Source: Actinomyces sp.
GTDB taxonomy: Bacteria; Actinomycetota; Actinomycetes; Actinomycetales; Actinomycetaceae
Direction of reading: 5' to 3'
Length of the DNA: 64,000 nt
Assembly: GCF_030524025.1 (NCBI RefSeq)
Contig: NZ_JAUNHI010000006.1
Location: forward strand, 1-64,000
The position numbers were made by a program, and so were the translations under genes. The number at the start of each line of letters is the position of its first letter. Position 1 is the first letter of the stretch. Under the pieces are notes generated by a model. That model searched no databases and had not been told where the DNA came from. It worked only from the letters and a program-made list of their open reading frames with translations. Of the stretch, positions 17,775-26,031 are shown piece by piece.

Positions 17775-19025
17775 ATGACTCCCACGATCCCCACCACCCA
17801 CTCCATGCTCGCCCGCCGTCGGGTCCTCCAGGCCACGGCCCTGACCGCACTGTCCCTGCCGCTGGCGGCCTGCGGCTCCTCGGGCGGCTCCTCGGGCGAG
17901 GTCACCTCCCTGACCGTCCTGGACTACTACGCCGACGAGCCGGACAAGACGGTCTTCCAGGAGGCGCTGGACGCCGCGGCCAAGAAGGTCGGTGTCACCA
18001 TCACGCGCGAGTCGGTGGCCGGCACGAGCCTCATCCAGAAGGTCCTGCAGATGAGCTCGTCCAAGACCCTTCCCGACCTGCTCATGATCGACAACCCCGA
18101 CCTCCAGCAGATCGCGGCCACCGGCGCACTGGCTCCGCTGAGCACCTTCGGCATCACCACGGAGGGCTTCATCGACGGCTTCGTCGGGGCGGGCACCTAC
18201 GAGGACGAGCTCTACGGCATGGGTCCGTGCGCCAACACCCTGGGCCTCTACTACAACAAGGACCTTCTCGACGCCGCCGGCGTGACGGTCCCCACCACCT
18301 GGGACGAGCTCAAGGCCACCGCCAAGGCCCTGACCAAGGACGACGTCTACGGCGTCGCCTTCTGCGCCAAGGCCTCCTACGAGGGGTCCTGGCAGTTCCT
18401 GCCTTTCTTCTGGTCCGCCGGCGCCGACGAGACCGACATCGCCACCCCAGAGGCCGCCAGCGCCCTCCAGCTGTGGGTCGACCTGGTCAACGAGGGGTCG
18501 GCCTCCCAGTCCGTGCTCAACTGGGGGCAGGGCGACCTGGGGGAGCAGTTCACCTCCGGCAAGGCGGCCATGGTCGTCAACGGACCGTGGATGACGACCA
18601 CCTTCAACGAGTCCGGCATCAACTGGGCAGTGGCCGAGATCCCGGTGCCGACGGCGGGCGCGACCGCCGTGTCCCCGCTGGGCGGCGAGCTGTGGACGGT
18701 GCCCCAGACCGGGGACGAGGCCCGCCAGAAGAAGGCCGCCGAGCTGCTGTCGGTGCTCCTGGGGGAGGACTCGATCCTCGATCTCAACACGACCCGCTTC
18801 ACCATCCCCACCCGCGAAGCGGTCGACGCCGACTACCTCGCCGAGCTGCCCGACATGGAGCCCCTGGTCACCGCCGTCAACAACGGGCGGGCCCGCACCG
18901 CCAAGCTCGGTGAGGCCTGGCCCAAGACCGCCGAGGCGCTCTACAACGCCATGCAGTCCGCCCTGACCGGCAAGGCCGCCCCGCTCGAGGCGCTCCAGAC
19001 CGCCAAGGCTGACTTCGTGTCCTGA
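17775..19025 (+). CDS. CUT1 oligosaccharide ABC importer, substrate-binding lipoprotein
   Basis: A 416-residue extracellular sugar-binding lipoprotein of family 1 (MalE-like). The leader has RRR, a hydrophobic run and lipobox L-A-A-C with Cys33; the arginines suggest Tat export. The mature part starts with EVTSLTVLDYYADEPDK and has the usual MalE-type landmarks such as LYGMGPCANTLGLYYNKDLLD and FTSGKAAMVVNGPWM. GGAGA precedes the ATG. Two MalF/MalG permeases and a GH31 glycosidase follow, so the ligand should be an alpha-linked oligosaccharide, perhaps carrying xylose (inference from the enzyme). Confidence 0.85.
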   Translation: MTPTIPTTHSMLARRRVLQATALTALSLPLAACGSSGGSSGEVTSLTVLDYYADEPDKTVFQEALDAAAKKVGVTITRESVAGTSLIQKVLQMSSSKTLPDLLMIDNPDLQQIAATGALAPLSTFGITTEGFIDGFVGAGTYEDELYGMGPCANTLGLYYNKDLLDAAGVTVPTTWDELKATAKALTKDDVYGVAFCAKASYEGSWQFLPFFWSAGADETDIATPEAASALQLWVDLVNEGSASQSVLNWGQGDLGEQFTSGKAAMVVNGPWMTTTFNESGINWAVAEIPVPTAGATAVSPLGGELWTVPQTGDEARQKKAAELLSVLLGEDSILDLNTTRFTIPTREAVDADYLAELPDMEPLVTAVNNGRARTAKLGEAWPKTAEALYNAMQSALTGKAAPLEALQTAKADFVS

Positions 19026-19031
19026 GGCTGA

Positions 19032-19062
19032 TGCGGCCGGGGCCGATGAGGCCCCGGCCGCA
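19032..19062 (+). promoter_or_regulatory. Hairpin between binding-protein and permease genes
   Basis: Perfect 13-bp stem, arms TGCGGCCGGGGCC (19032-19044) and GGCCCCGGCCGCA (19050-19062), loop GATGA. It sits between the binding-protein stop codon and the permease ribosome-binding site and probably lowers permease expression relative to the binding protein. Confidence 0.75.
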
Positions 19063-19095
19063 CGCCCCGGACCGCATGTTCCCAAGGAGACGACG

Positions 19096-20010
19096 ATGAA
19101 ACCACCGCGCCCCAGCCCGGCGCGCCAGTGGACCCGCAGGCGGGAGGAGGCCTTCAGGTGGGCCTTCCTGGCCCCGGCGCTGTTCTTTCTGGCCCTGTAC
19201 TTCGGCTACCCGATCGTCAAGAACGTGACGATGAGCGTGCAGGAGTACACGACCAAGACCTTCTTCACCGGCGAGGCCCCCTTCGTGGGGGTGGCCAACT
19301 ACACGGCGGTCATCACCTCCTCGGTGTTCTCCACCGCGCTGCTCAACACCGTCTTGTTCACGGTCGGATCCATCGCCGGCCAGTTCACCATCGGGCTCGC
19401 CCTGGCCGTGTTCTTCAATCGGCACTTCCCCCTGGGCGGCGTGCTGCGCTCCCTCATCCTCCTGCCCTGGCTGCTGCCCATGATCGTGTCCAGCGCCATC
19501 TGGAAGTGGATGATGGACAAGGACTCGGGCGTCATCAACCAGCTCCTGGGGGTCGTGGGGATCGACGCCGTCCCGTGGCTGACAAGCACCGAGGTCGCCC
19601 TGGCCGCCGTCATCATGGTCAACATCTGGTTGGGCATCCCCTTCAACATGACCATCCTGTACTCCGGCCTGCAGGACATCCCCGACGAGCTCTACGAGGC
19701 GGCCGCCCTCGACGGCGCCGTGGGCTGGAAGGCCTTCAAGCACGTCACCTGGCCCCTCCTGCGGCCGGTGGTCTCGGTCGTGCTCATCCTCGGCGTCGTC
19801 TACACCCTCAAGGTCCTCGACATCATCCTGGGGCTGACCGAGGGCGGGCCCTCCAACGCCACGGAGACCCTGGCCACCCAGTCCTACAAGCTGTCCTTCT
19901 CCAACTTCGAGTTCGGGCAGGGGGCCGCCCTGGGCAACATCCTGGTCGTCATCGCGCTGGTCTTCGCCCTGGTCTACCTGCGGGTGTCCCGCGCGGGAAG
20001 GGAGGACTGA
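19096..20010 (+). CDS. CUT1 ABC importer permease (MalF-type)
   Basis: A 304-residue inner-membrane permease with six main hydrophobic segments. The EAA loop that docks the ATPase reads ELYEAAALDGAVGWKAFKHVTWPLLRP near residues 200-225, the hallmark of binding-protein-dependent permeases. AAGGAGA precedes the ATG. The short Arg-rich N-terminus (RQWTRRREEAFRW) is cytoplasmic. It pairs with the MalG-type permease three bases downstream. Confidence 0.87.
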   Translation: MKPPRPSPARQWTRRREEAFRWAFLAPALFFLALYFGYPIVKNVTMSVQEYTTKTFFTGEAPFVGVANYTAVITSSVFSTALLNTVLFTVGSIAGQFTIGLALAVFFNRHFPLGGVLRSLILLPWLLPMIVSSAIWKWMMDKDSGVINQLLGVVGIDAVPWLTSTEVALAAVIMVNIWLGIPFNMTILYSGLQDIPDELYEAAALDGAVGWKAFKHVTWPLLRPVVSVVLILGVVYTLKVLDIILGLTEGGPSNATETLATQSYKLSFSNFEFGQGAALGNILVVIALVFALVYLRVSRAGRED

Positions 20011-20013
20011 GCC

Positions 20014-20838
20014 GTGCCGACGGTCACCACCACGCGCAGGCCCTGGCGCTACACGGTCCTGGGCTGCCTGTTCCTGGCCTTCATGCTCTTCCCGGTCTAC
20101 TGGATGGTCAACGCCTCCCTCCAGCCCGGCGTCTCGACCGCCGACCTCGACTGGTTCCCGGTGCGTCCCAGCCTCGACGGCTACCGGGCGGCCTTCGCCA
20201 CCCAGGGGGCGAACCTGCTCACCAGCCTGGTCGTGTCCCTGGGCGCGGTCGTCGTCAGCCTGACGGTGGCGGCGCCTGCCGCCTACGCGCTCAGCCTCTA
20301 CCGGGTGCGCGCGGCGGGGGCGGTCATGTTCGCCCTCCTGCTGTCGCAGATGATCCCCGGGATTGTCATCGCCAACGCCCTGTACAGCGCCTACAACGAG
20401 CTGGGGATCCTCAACACGACGATCGGGCTGGTCCTGGCGGACTCGGCCCTGGGCATCCCCTTCTCGATCCTCATCGTCCAGGCCTTCATGCGGGCGATCC
20501 CCGTCTCGGTGCTCGAGGCGGCCCGGGTCGACGGCGCAGGACGGCTGCGCACCTTCGTGTCGATCGTCCTGCCGCTGAGCAAGAACGCGATGATCACCGC
20601 CGCCCTGTTCAGCTTCCTGTTCGCCTGGAGCGACTTCCTGTTCGCCCTGACCCTGGCCTCCAACGGGGAGGCCCGGCCGGTCACCCTGGGCATCTACCTG
20701 TTCATCGGCGGCTTCGTCGCCGACTGGGGCTCGGTCATGGCGACGGCGACGATGGCCTCGCTGCCTGCGGGGATCTTGCTCATCGCGGCCCAGAAGTACG
20801 TGGCCGCCGGGGCGACCGGAGGCGCGGTCAAGGCATGA
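20014..20838 (+). CDS. CUT1 ABC importer permease (MalG-type)
   Basis: A 274-residue MalG-type permease with a GTG start three bases after the previous stop codon; a GGGAAGGAGG site lies within the end of that gene. Six hydrophobic segments are seen and the EAA loop is VLEAARVDGAGRLRTFVSIVLPLS near residue 170. No ATPase gene follows; the next gene is a glycosidase, so an unlinked MsmK-type ATPase must energise transport. Confidence 0.86.
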   Translation: MPTVTTTRRPWRYTVLGCLFLAFMLFPVYWMVNASLQPGVSTADLDWFPVRPSLDGYRAAFATQGANLLTSLVVSLGAVVVSLTVAAPAAYALSLYRVRAAGAVMFALLLSQMIPGIVIANALYSAYNELGILNTTIGLVLADSALGIPFSILIVQAFMRAIPVSVLEAARVDGAGRLRTFVSIVLPLSKNAMITAALFSFLFAWSDFLFALTLASNGEARPVTLGIYLFIGGFVADWGSVMATATMASLPAGILLIAAQKYVAAGATGGAVKA

Positions 20839-20981
20839 CCGCCCAGGTGCGCGGCAGGAGCGGCGCGGGACGGGCCGCTCCTGCCGGGCGGCCCGTCCCG
20901 GCCGCCCTCGCCACGGCGCACCGGCACGCCGACACACCGACCGGCACACCGACCGACACTGACGATCCGAGGAGGATCTCC

Positions 20982-22982
20982 ATGGAATTCGAAGTCATCG
21001 AGGGCGGGTTCGAGCTGCGGCACGCCCACGAGGTCCTGCGCGTCGAGCACTGGGGCGCCGACTCTGTGCGCGTGCGCGCGGCCGTCCACCGCATCCCCGA
21101 GCAGGACGCCGGCGCCCTCCAGGAGCGCCCCCAGGCGCCCGCCCCGCCCGCGGCCGAGCGCGGTGAGGACGGCGTCGTGCGCTACGTCGTCGGAGCGCTG
21201 ACGGTGGAGGCCAGGCTGGACGCCGGCGACGGCAAGCCCGCCGTCATGCTGCGCTTCGTGCGCACCGCCGACGGCGCCGAGCTGCTCGCCGAGAAGCGCG
21301 AGCACTTCTGGTGGCCGGGCTCCCACGTCTTCTACGGCCAGCGCTCCGGCCTTTACGAGATCCACCAGCAGTTCGAGGCCTACGAGGGTGAGCGCATCTA
21401 CGGGCTGGGGCAGCACCAGCACGGCCGGCTCGACCACAAGGGCCTCGTCGTCGACCTCATCCAGCGCAACTCGGAGGTCTCGATCCCCTTCTACCTGTCC
21501 AACCGTGGCTACGGCTTCCTGTGGAACAACCCGGCCGTGGGGCGCGTCGAGCTGGCCGACAACGCCACCCGCTGGGTGGCCGAGGCCGCCCCGGCCCTCG
21601 ACTACTGGGTGACGGCCGGTGACACGCCCGCAGGCATCCTCGGCCGCTACGCCGACGCCGTGGGGCACGCACCCGTCCTGCCCGACTGGGCCTCGGGCTT
21701 CTGGCAGTGCAAGCTGCGCTACCTGGGGCAGGAGGAGATCCTCGATGTCGCCCGGGAGTATCGCCGTCGGGACCTGCCGCTGTCGGTCATCGTCTCGGAC
21801 TTCTTCCACTGGACCGCCATGGGCGACTACCGCTTCGACCCCGAGGAGTACCCCGACCCCGCCGCCATGGTCGCCGAGCTGAAGGAGATGGGCGTGCGGC
21901 TCATGGTCTCGGTGTGGCCGACCGTCTCGCCGCTGTCGGAGAACTATGACGAGATGGTCTCCCGGGGCCTGCTCGTCGGGACCGACCAGGGCGTCGAGCT
22001 CCACCAGGACATCCACGACAAGAAGATGCCGCGCTCCCTGCCGGTGGCCTTCTACGACCCCAGCAACCCGCGCACGCGCCGCTTCGTGTGGGACACGGTC
22101 AAGAAGAACTACTTCGACCTGGGTGTGCGCGTGTGGTGGCTCGACGCCTGCGAGCCCGAGCTCAACCCCTGCCACCCCAAGAACCTGTCCTTCCACTCGG
22201 GTCCCGGGGCGGCAGTGGTCAACACCTACCCGCGGGACAATGCGCGTCTGTTCTTCGAGGGCAACCGTGAGACCGGCGAGCCCGGCACCGTCCTACTGTG
22301 CCGCTCGGCGTGGGCGGGGCAGGCGCAGTACGGGGCGGCGGTGTGGAGCGGGGACATCCCACCGACCTGGGAGTCCCTGGCCGTCCAGGTTCGTGCCGGC
22401 CTGAGCATCGCCATTGCCGGCATCCCGTGGTGGACCACCGACATCGGTGGTTTCCACGGCGGGGACCCCTCCGACGACGCCTACCGCGAGCTCTACGCCC
22501 GCTGGTTCGCCTACGGCGCCTTCTGCCCGCTCTTCCGGCTCCACGGTCACCGCGAGCCTCGGGGCGAGCTGGGGTCGCCGGCCAGCGGCGGACCCAACGA
22601 GGTGTGGAGCTACGGGGAGCGCTGTCTGGAGGTCTCGCGCGCCCACATGGAGCTGCGCGAGCGGCTGCGCCCCTACATCGGGCGGGTGATGGCCGAGGCC
22701 GCGGACACCGGGATGCCGCCGATGCGAGCCCTGTTCCTCCAGTTCCCGGAGGACCGGCGCGCCTGGGACGTTGACGACCAGTTCCTCCTGGGCCCCGACC
22801 TGCTCGTGGCCCCGGTCCTGTCCCCGGGGGTGACGAGCAGGGAGGTTTACCTGCCCGCCGGCGCGCGGTGGCGGGAGATCCACTCCGGGCGCACGTGGGA
22901 GGGGGGCCTGCACATCGAGGCCGACGCCCCTTACGAGTACATCCCCGTCTTCGTGCGCGAGGGGGCCGACGTCGGCCTGTGA
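20982..22982 (+). CDS. GH31 glycoside hydrolase, alpha-xylosidase or alpha-glucosidase type
   Basis: A 666-residue GH31 enzyme that should release a terminal alpha-linked sugar from the imported oligosaccharide in the cytoplasm (no signal peptide). The (beta/alpha)8 core carries WWLDACEPE with the predicted nucleophile Asp388, and VWSGDI with the predicted acid/base Asp458; DIGGF follows the core. An N-terminal beta domain has GLGQHQHGRLDHKG and SIPFYLSNRGYGFLWNNP. It is shorter than and clearly different from the YicI-type enzyme at 27897, so the two likely act on different linkages. The ATG has GGAGG at good spacing; an in-frame upstream extension from 20835 is less likely. Confidence 0.85.
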   Translation: MEFEVIEGGFELRHAHEVLRVEHWGADSVRVRAAVHRIPEQDAGALQERPQAPAPPAAERGEDGVVRYVVGALTVEARLDAGDGKPAVMLRFVRTADGAELLAEKREHFWWPGSHVFYGQRSGLYEIHQQFEAYEGERIYGLGQHQHGRLDHKGLVVDLIQRNSEVSIPFYLSNRGYGFLWNNPAVGRVELADNATRWVAEAAPALDYWVTAGDTPAGILGRYADAVGHAPVLPDWASGFWQCKLRYLGQEEILDVAREYRRRDLPLSVIVSDFFHWTAMGDYRFDPEEYPDPAAMVAELKEMGVRLMVSVWPTVSPLSENYDEMVSRGLLVGTDQGVELHQDIHDKKMPRSLPVAFYDPSNPRTRRFVWDTVKKNYFDLGVRVWWLDACEPELNPCHPKNLSFHSGPGAAVVNTYPRDNARLFFEGNRETGEPGTVLLCRSAWAGQAQYGAAVWSGDIPPTWESLAVQVRAGLSIAIAGIPWWTTDIGGFHGGDPSDDAYRELYARWFAYGAFCPLFRLHGHREPRGELGSPASGGPNEVWSYGERCLEVSRAHMELRERLRPYIGRVMAEAADTGMPPMRALFLQFPEDRRAWDVDDQFLLGPDLLVAPVLSPGVTSREVYLPAGARWREIHSGRTWEGGLHIEADAPYEYIPVFVREGADVGL

Positions 22983-22992
22983 CCCCAGCCCC

Positions 22993-23047
22993 CGAGATCG
23001 GGACATATGGCACCTCGAGATCGGTAGATATGGCACCTCGAGATCGG
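22993..23047 (+). repeat. 23-bp dispersed tandem repeat, copy C (longest)
   Basis: Two complete units, 22993-23015 and 23016-23038, and the nine-base head of a third (23039-23047), directly abutting with no spacer. Units share CGAGATCGG and ATATGGCACCT and differ at the three-base middle (GAC versus TAG). It begins 11 bases after the GH31 stop codon. Confidence 0.85.
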
Positions 23048-23059
23048 GGAGGTGCCCCT

Positions 23060-23114
23060 GAGCTCGCCACATCTGGCATGACTGCTCGCCGGTCGTGCCA
23101 GATGCGGCGAGCTC
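23060..23114. repeat. Long inverted repeat (23-bp stem)
   Basis: Arms 23060-23082 and 23092-23114 pair over 23 bases with one A.C mismatch and one T.G wobble around a nine-base loop (TGCTCGCCG). Both outer ends read GAGCTCGCC or its complement. It directly follows the 23-bp repeats. It is longer than an ordinary terminator stem here and has no T-tract; a REP-like element or an mRNA 3'-end stabiliser fits better. Confidence 0.8.
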
Positions 23115-23446
23115 GAGGTGCTGGTCCCACCGGTGGTCGACACACCGGCCGGGTTGCCGCCGTCGGCGCGTGCCCGACTGGCACACCCGAGGCCTCCACA
23201 GGCTCGCCATCCACGCCGAGCGCCGCACCCACCTCCATCCAAGCCCTCACCACCCTGGCCAGCACCATCACCAACACCCACCAGCTCATCGACTGAGCCC
23301 GGACCACCCACCCCTGGAACACCCAACCACACGACAACCCGACCCAACAGCGCAACCTCGAAGGCCCGATCTCCCGGGAGAGGCGGGCGGGCAGGCGGGG
23401 ACGCGGGAGGGGTGGGGTCGAACAGTTCGATCTTCGCGCTGATTCG
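23115..23446. other. C-rich stretch without a supported gene
   Basis: About 330 bases with strong strand asymmetry (rich in C and A, poor in G on the plus strand) around 23200-23370. Open frames here encode only low-complexity Pro/His/Thr-rich peptides and match no family I recognise. It may be the decayed end of a former gene or a spacer between the GH31 operon and the next regulator. Confidence 0.5.
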
Positions 23447-23475
23447 TTGACCCGGGGGCACCCGTCGCACATACT
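23447..23475 (+). promoter_or_regulatory. Promoter of the second alpha-xyloside regulator gene
   Basis: TTGACC (23447-23452) and CATACT (23470-23475) with exact 17-base spacing. A 27-bp palindromic operator starts two bases after the -10 box, so the regulator very likely controls its own gene. Confidence 0.65.
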
Positions 23476-23477
23476 TG

Positions 23478-23504
23478 TCGAAACGCTTCGACGAAGCGTT
23501 TCGA
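23478..23504. promoter_or_regulatory. LacI-family operator, 27-bp perfect palindrome
   Basis: Arms TCGAAACGCTTCG (23478-23490) and CGAAGCGTTTCGA (23492-23504) around a central A. Each arm contains a CGAAAcGcTTCG-like core with the central CG of LacI/GalR operators, so two overlapping dimer sites may exist. It lies 27 bases before the LacI-family start codon and just after the promoter -10 element. Confidence 0.8.
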
Positions 23505-23531
23505 TCCAGGTTCGGCACGAGGAGGTGCGTC

Positions 23532-24563
23532 ATGGCGACCATGCACGATGTCGCTCGCCACGCCCATGTCGCGGTCTCCACGGTCTCCTACGCCCTGTCG
23601 GGCAACCGGCCGGTGGCGCGTGAGACGGCCGAGCGCATCCGTCGTGCCATGGAGGAGCTCGACTACCAGCCCAACGCGATGGCTCGGGGCCTGGCCTCGC
23701 GCAGCTCGCGCACGCTGGCGATGACCTTCCCCAGCTTCGACACCGCCATGGGTGAGACGGTCTTCGAGATCATCCGGGGCGCCCAGAAGGGGGCCGCCGA
23801 CGAGGGCTACCGCCTAGCCGTGTGGCCATTGGAGGACGAGCGTGCGGGCGAGGAGCTCGTCGCCCTGGTCCGTCAGGGGACGGTCGACGGCGTCCTCCTG
23901 GTCGAGGTCGGGGTCGTCGACCCTCGGGTCGAGGCCCTGTCGGCCGCGGGCCTGCCCTTCGTCATGATCGGACGCACCGCCGACCCCACGGGTCAGGCGT
24001 ACATCGACATCGACGTCGAGCGCACCGTGGACGACGCCGTCGACGAGCTCCACCGCCTCGGGCACCGCCGCATCGCCTTCGTCGGACGTCCAGCGCTCCA
24101 GGAGGCGGCCAGCTACGGCCCGGCCGTGCGCGGCCACGAGGGCTACCTGCGGGCCGTGGCCGACCGGGGCCTGACCCCGATCGTGCGCGCCTGCGAGGCC
24201 AGTCCGGAGGCCGGCCGCAGCCTGGCACACGAGCTGTGGACCCCGCCCCAGGCCCCCACCGGAGTCGTCGTCATGAACGACCTGGCCGCCCTGGGGCTGC
24301 TCGCCGGGCTGCGAGACCGGGGGCTGGCGGTGCCCGACGACGTCTCGGTGGTCGGCGCCGTGTCCTCACCCACCCTGGGGGCCATGACTGTGCCGGCCCT
24401 GACCACGACGCACGCCCCAGGGGAGGAGATCGGCCGGGCCGCAGCCGCCGCCCTCATCGCCGTCCTGGGCAAGCGCGCCGACCCCGCCGACTTCCATGAG
24501 CTGATCGCCTGCTCCGTCGTCGACGGCCAGAGCCTGGGCCTCGCCCCGTCGCCGGCCGCCTGA
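23532..24563 (+). CDS. LacI-family transcriptional regulator (second alpha-xyloside operon)
   Basis: A 343-residue LacI/GalR repressor with helix-turn-helix MHDVARHAHVAVSTVSYALSGNRPVARETAERIRRAM at the N-terminus and a sugar-binding core ending in VVGAVSSPTLGAMTVPALTTTHAP. The ATG at 23532 has GGAGG upstream; an in-frame ATG at 23475 lies across the operator and is not believable. It is the first gene of the unit regulator, binding protein, two permeases, YicI-type alpha-xylosidase, with a 79-base gap to the next gene. Autoregulated through the palindrome at 23478-23504 (inference). Confidence 0.88.
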   Translation: MATMHDVARHAHVAVSTVSYALSGNRPVARETAERIRRAMEELDYQPNAMARGLASRSSRTLAMTFPSFDTAMGETVFEIIRGAQKGAADEGYRLAVWPLEDERAGEELVALVRQGTVDGVLLVEVGVVDPRVEALSAAGLPFVMIGRTADPTGQAYIDIDVERTVDDAVDELHRLGHRRIAFVGRPALQEAASYGPAVRGHEGYLRAVADRGLTPIVRACEASPEAGRSLAHELWTPPQAPTGVVVMNDLAALGLLAGLRDRGLAVPDDVSVVGAVSSPTLGAMTVPALTTTHAPGEEIGRAAAAALIAVLGKRADPADFHELIACSVVDGQSLGLAPSPAA

Positions 24564-24642
24564 CCCGGCACAGCCGCACCCGCGCACCCCACGCACTGCC
24601 CCCACGCACCCACCACCATTCTCAACGGAGAGGTAACCCATC

Positions 24643-25935
24643 ATGAAGCGCAGGGACTTCAACGCACTCCTGGCCGTCACCGCCGCCTCGGGCCTGCTGG
24701 GCTTGACCGGCTGCTCGGGATCGGACTCGGGCTCAGACACCTTCGTCATCTGGGACTACGAGTCCGATGACTCCGCCATGGGCCAGGCCTGGGCCCGTGC
24801 GGTCGAGATCTTCAAGGACAAGCACCCCGAGATCACCGTCAAGCTGGAGTCTCAGACCTTCGAGCAGCTCCAGAAGAACGCCAAGATCGTTCTGACCGGC
24901 GACGACGTGCCGGACATCATGGAGTACAACAAGGGCAACTCGACCTCGGGACAGCTCGCCTCCCAGGGCCTCATCGAGCCGCTCACCGAGCAGGCCACGG
25001 AGCGGGGGTGGGACAAGGTGCTCTCCGCCTCCCTGCAGACCACGGCCCGGTACAGCGAGGATGGCCTCATGGGGACGGGCGAGTGGTACGGCGTCCCCAA
25101 CTACGGCGAGTACGTCTTCGTGTACTACAACAAGGACATGTTCGACGCGCACGGCCTGGCCGTGCCCACCACCCTGGCCGAGCTCGAGGCGGTGTGTGAC
25201 GCCTTCGTGGCCGCCGGACAGGTCCCGCTGGCCGAGGCCGGTGCGGAGTACCCCATGGGCCAGCTGTGGTACCAGCTCGTCCTGGCCCACGCCGACCGCT
25301 CCTTCGTCGACGCCTACCAGCTCTTCGACGGCGAGGTCGACTGGACCGCCGGGCCCATCAAGCAGGGCACCGACAAGCTCGTCGAGTGGATCTCCAAGGG
25401 CTACATCGCATCCGACATCGCGGGCCTGACCGCCGAGGACATGGGCACCGCCTTCATCGCGGGCACCTACCCGATCATGATCTCTGGCTCGTGGTGGTTC
25501 GGGCGCCTCGTGTCGGACATGACGGCGACCTGGGACCAGTTCCTCTTCCCCGGCACCTCCCTGCACCCGGGCTCCTCGGGCAACCTGTGGGTGGTGCCGA
25601 CCAACGCCAAGAACAAGGAGCTGGCCTACGAGTTCATCGACATCACCCTGTCGGATGAGATTCAGGCGATCCTGGGCGACAAGGGCGGCCTGCCGGTGAG
25701 CGGAGACCCGGCGACCATCACCGACGAGCGCACCCGCGTCATGACGGAGAACTTCGCCACCGTCAACGACGAGGACGGCCTGGCCTTCTACCCCGACTGG
25801 CCGGTGGCCGGGTTCTACGACCAGCTCGTCTCAACCATGCAGTCCCTCATCAACGGCTCGGCCACCGGTGAGGCGGCGATGACCGAGCTCGGCGCCGCCT
25901 ACGAGGAGGGACGGACCGAGCTGACCGGCGAGTGA
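24643..25935 (+). CDS. CUT1 oligosaccharide ABC importer, substrate-binding lipoprotein
   Basis: A 430-residue family 1 sugar-binding lipoprotein. Signal KRRDF, hydrophobic run and lipobox L-T-G-C with Cys24. The mature protein has WDYESDD, VPDIMEYNKGNSTSGQLASQGLIEPL, YGVPNYGEYVFVYYNKDMFD and a late AYEFIDITLSD segment, all typical of MalE/UgpB-like binders. GGAGAGG precedes the ATG. The YicI-type enzyme at the end of the operon suggests an alpha-xyloside such as isoprimeverose or another xyloglucan fragment. Confidence 0.86.
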   Translation: MKRRDFNALLAVTAASGLLGLTGCSGSDSGSDTFVIWDYESDDSAMGQAWARAVEIFKDKHPEITVKLESQTFEQLQKNAKIVLTGDDVPDIMEYNKGNSTSGQLASQGLIEPLTEQATERGWDKVLSASLQTTARYSEDGLMGTGEWYGVPNYGEYVFVYYNKDMFDAHGLAVPTTLAELEAVCDAFVAAGQVPLAEAGAEYPMGQLWYQLVLAHADRSFVDAYQLFDGEVDWTAGPIKQGTDKLVEWISKGYIASDIAGLTAEDMGTAFIAGTYPIMISGSWWFGRLVSDMTATWDQFLFPGTSLHPGSSGNLWVVPTNAKNKELAYEFIDITLSDEIQAILGDKGGLPVSGDPATITDERTRVMTENFATVNDEDGLAFYPDWPVAGFYDQLVSTMQSLINGSATGEAAMTELGAAYEEGRTELTGE

Positions 25936-25941
25936 CCGGAG

Positions 25942-25971
25942 GACGGCGGGGGCAACGCCGCCCCCGCCGTC
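25942..25971 (+). promoter_or_regulatory. Hairpin between binding-protein and permease genes
   Basis: Perfect 12-bp stem, arms GACGGCGGGGGC (25942-25953) and GCCCCCGCCGTC (25960-25971), loop AACGCC, seven bases after the binding-protein stop codon. Same position as in the other importer operons. Confidence 0.75.
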
Positions 25972-26031
25972 GCCACCCGCCGCCCCGACCGCCGGCACCG
26001 GCGCCGTCGACCCCACTGAAGAAGGCATGCC

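Noticed and set aside
22993..23047. CRISPR array
   Set aside because: The 23-bp units abut directly with no spacers, and no cas gene is present in the window.
23115..23446. C-terminal remnant of an HNH endonuclease or repeat protein
   Set aside because: The Pro/His/Thr-rich peptides read from it carry no catalytic motif; composition alone is not evidence.
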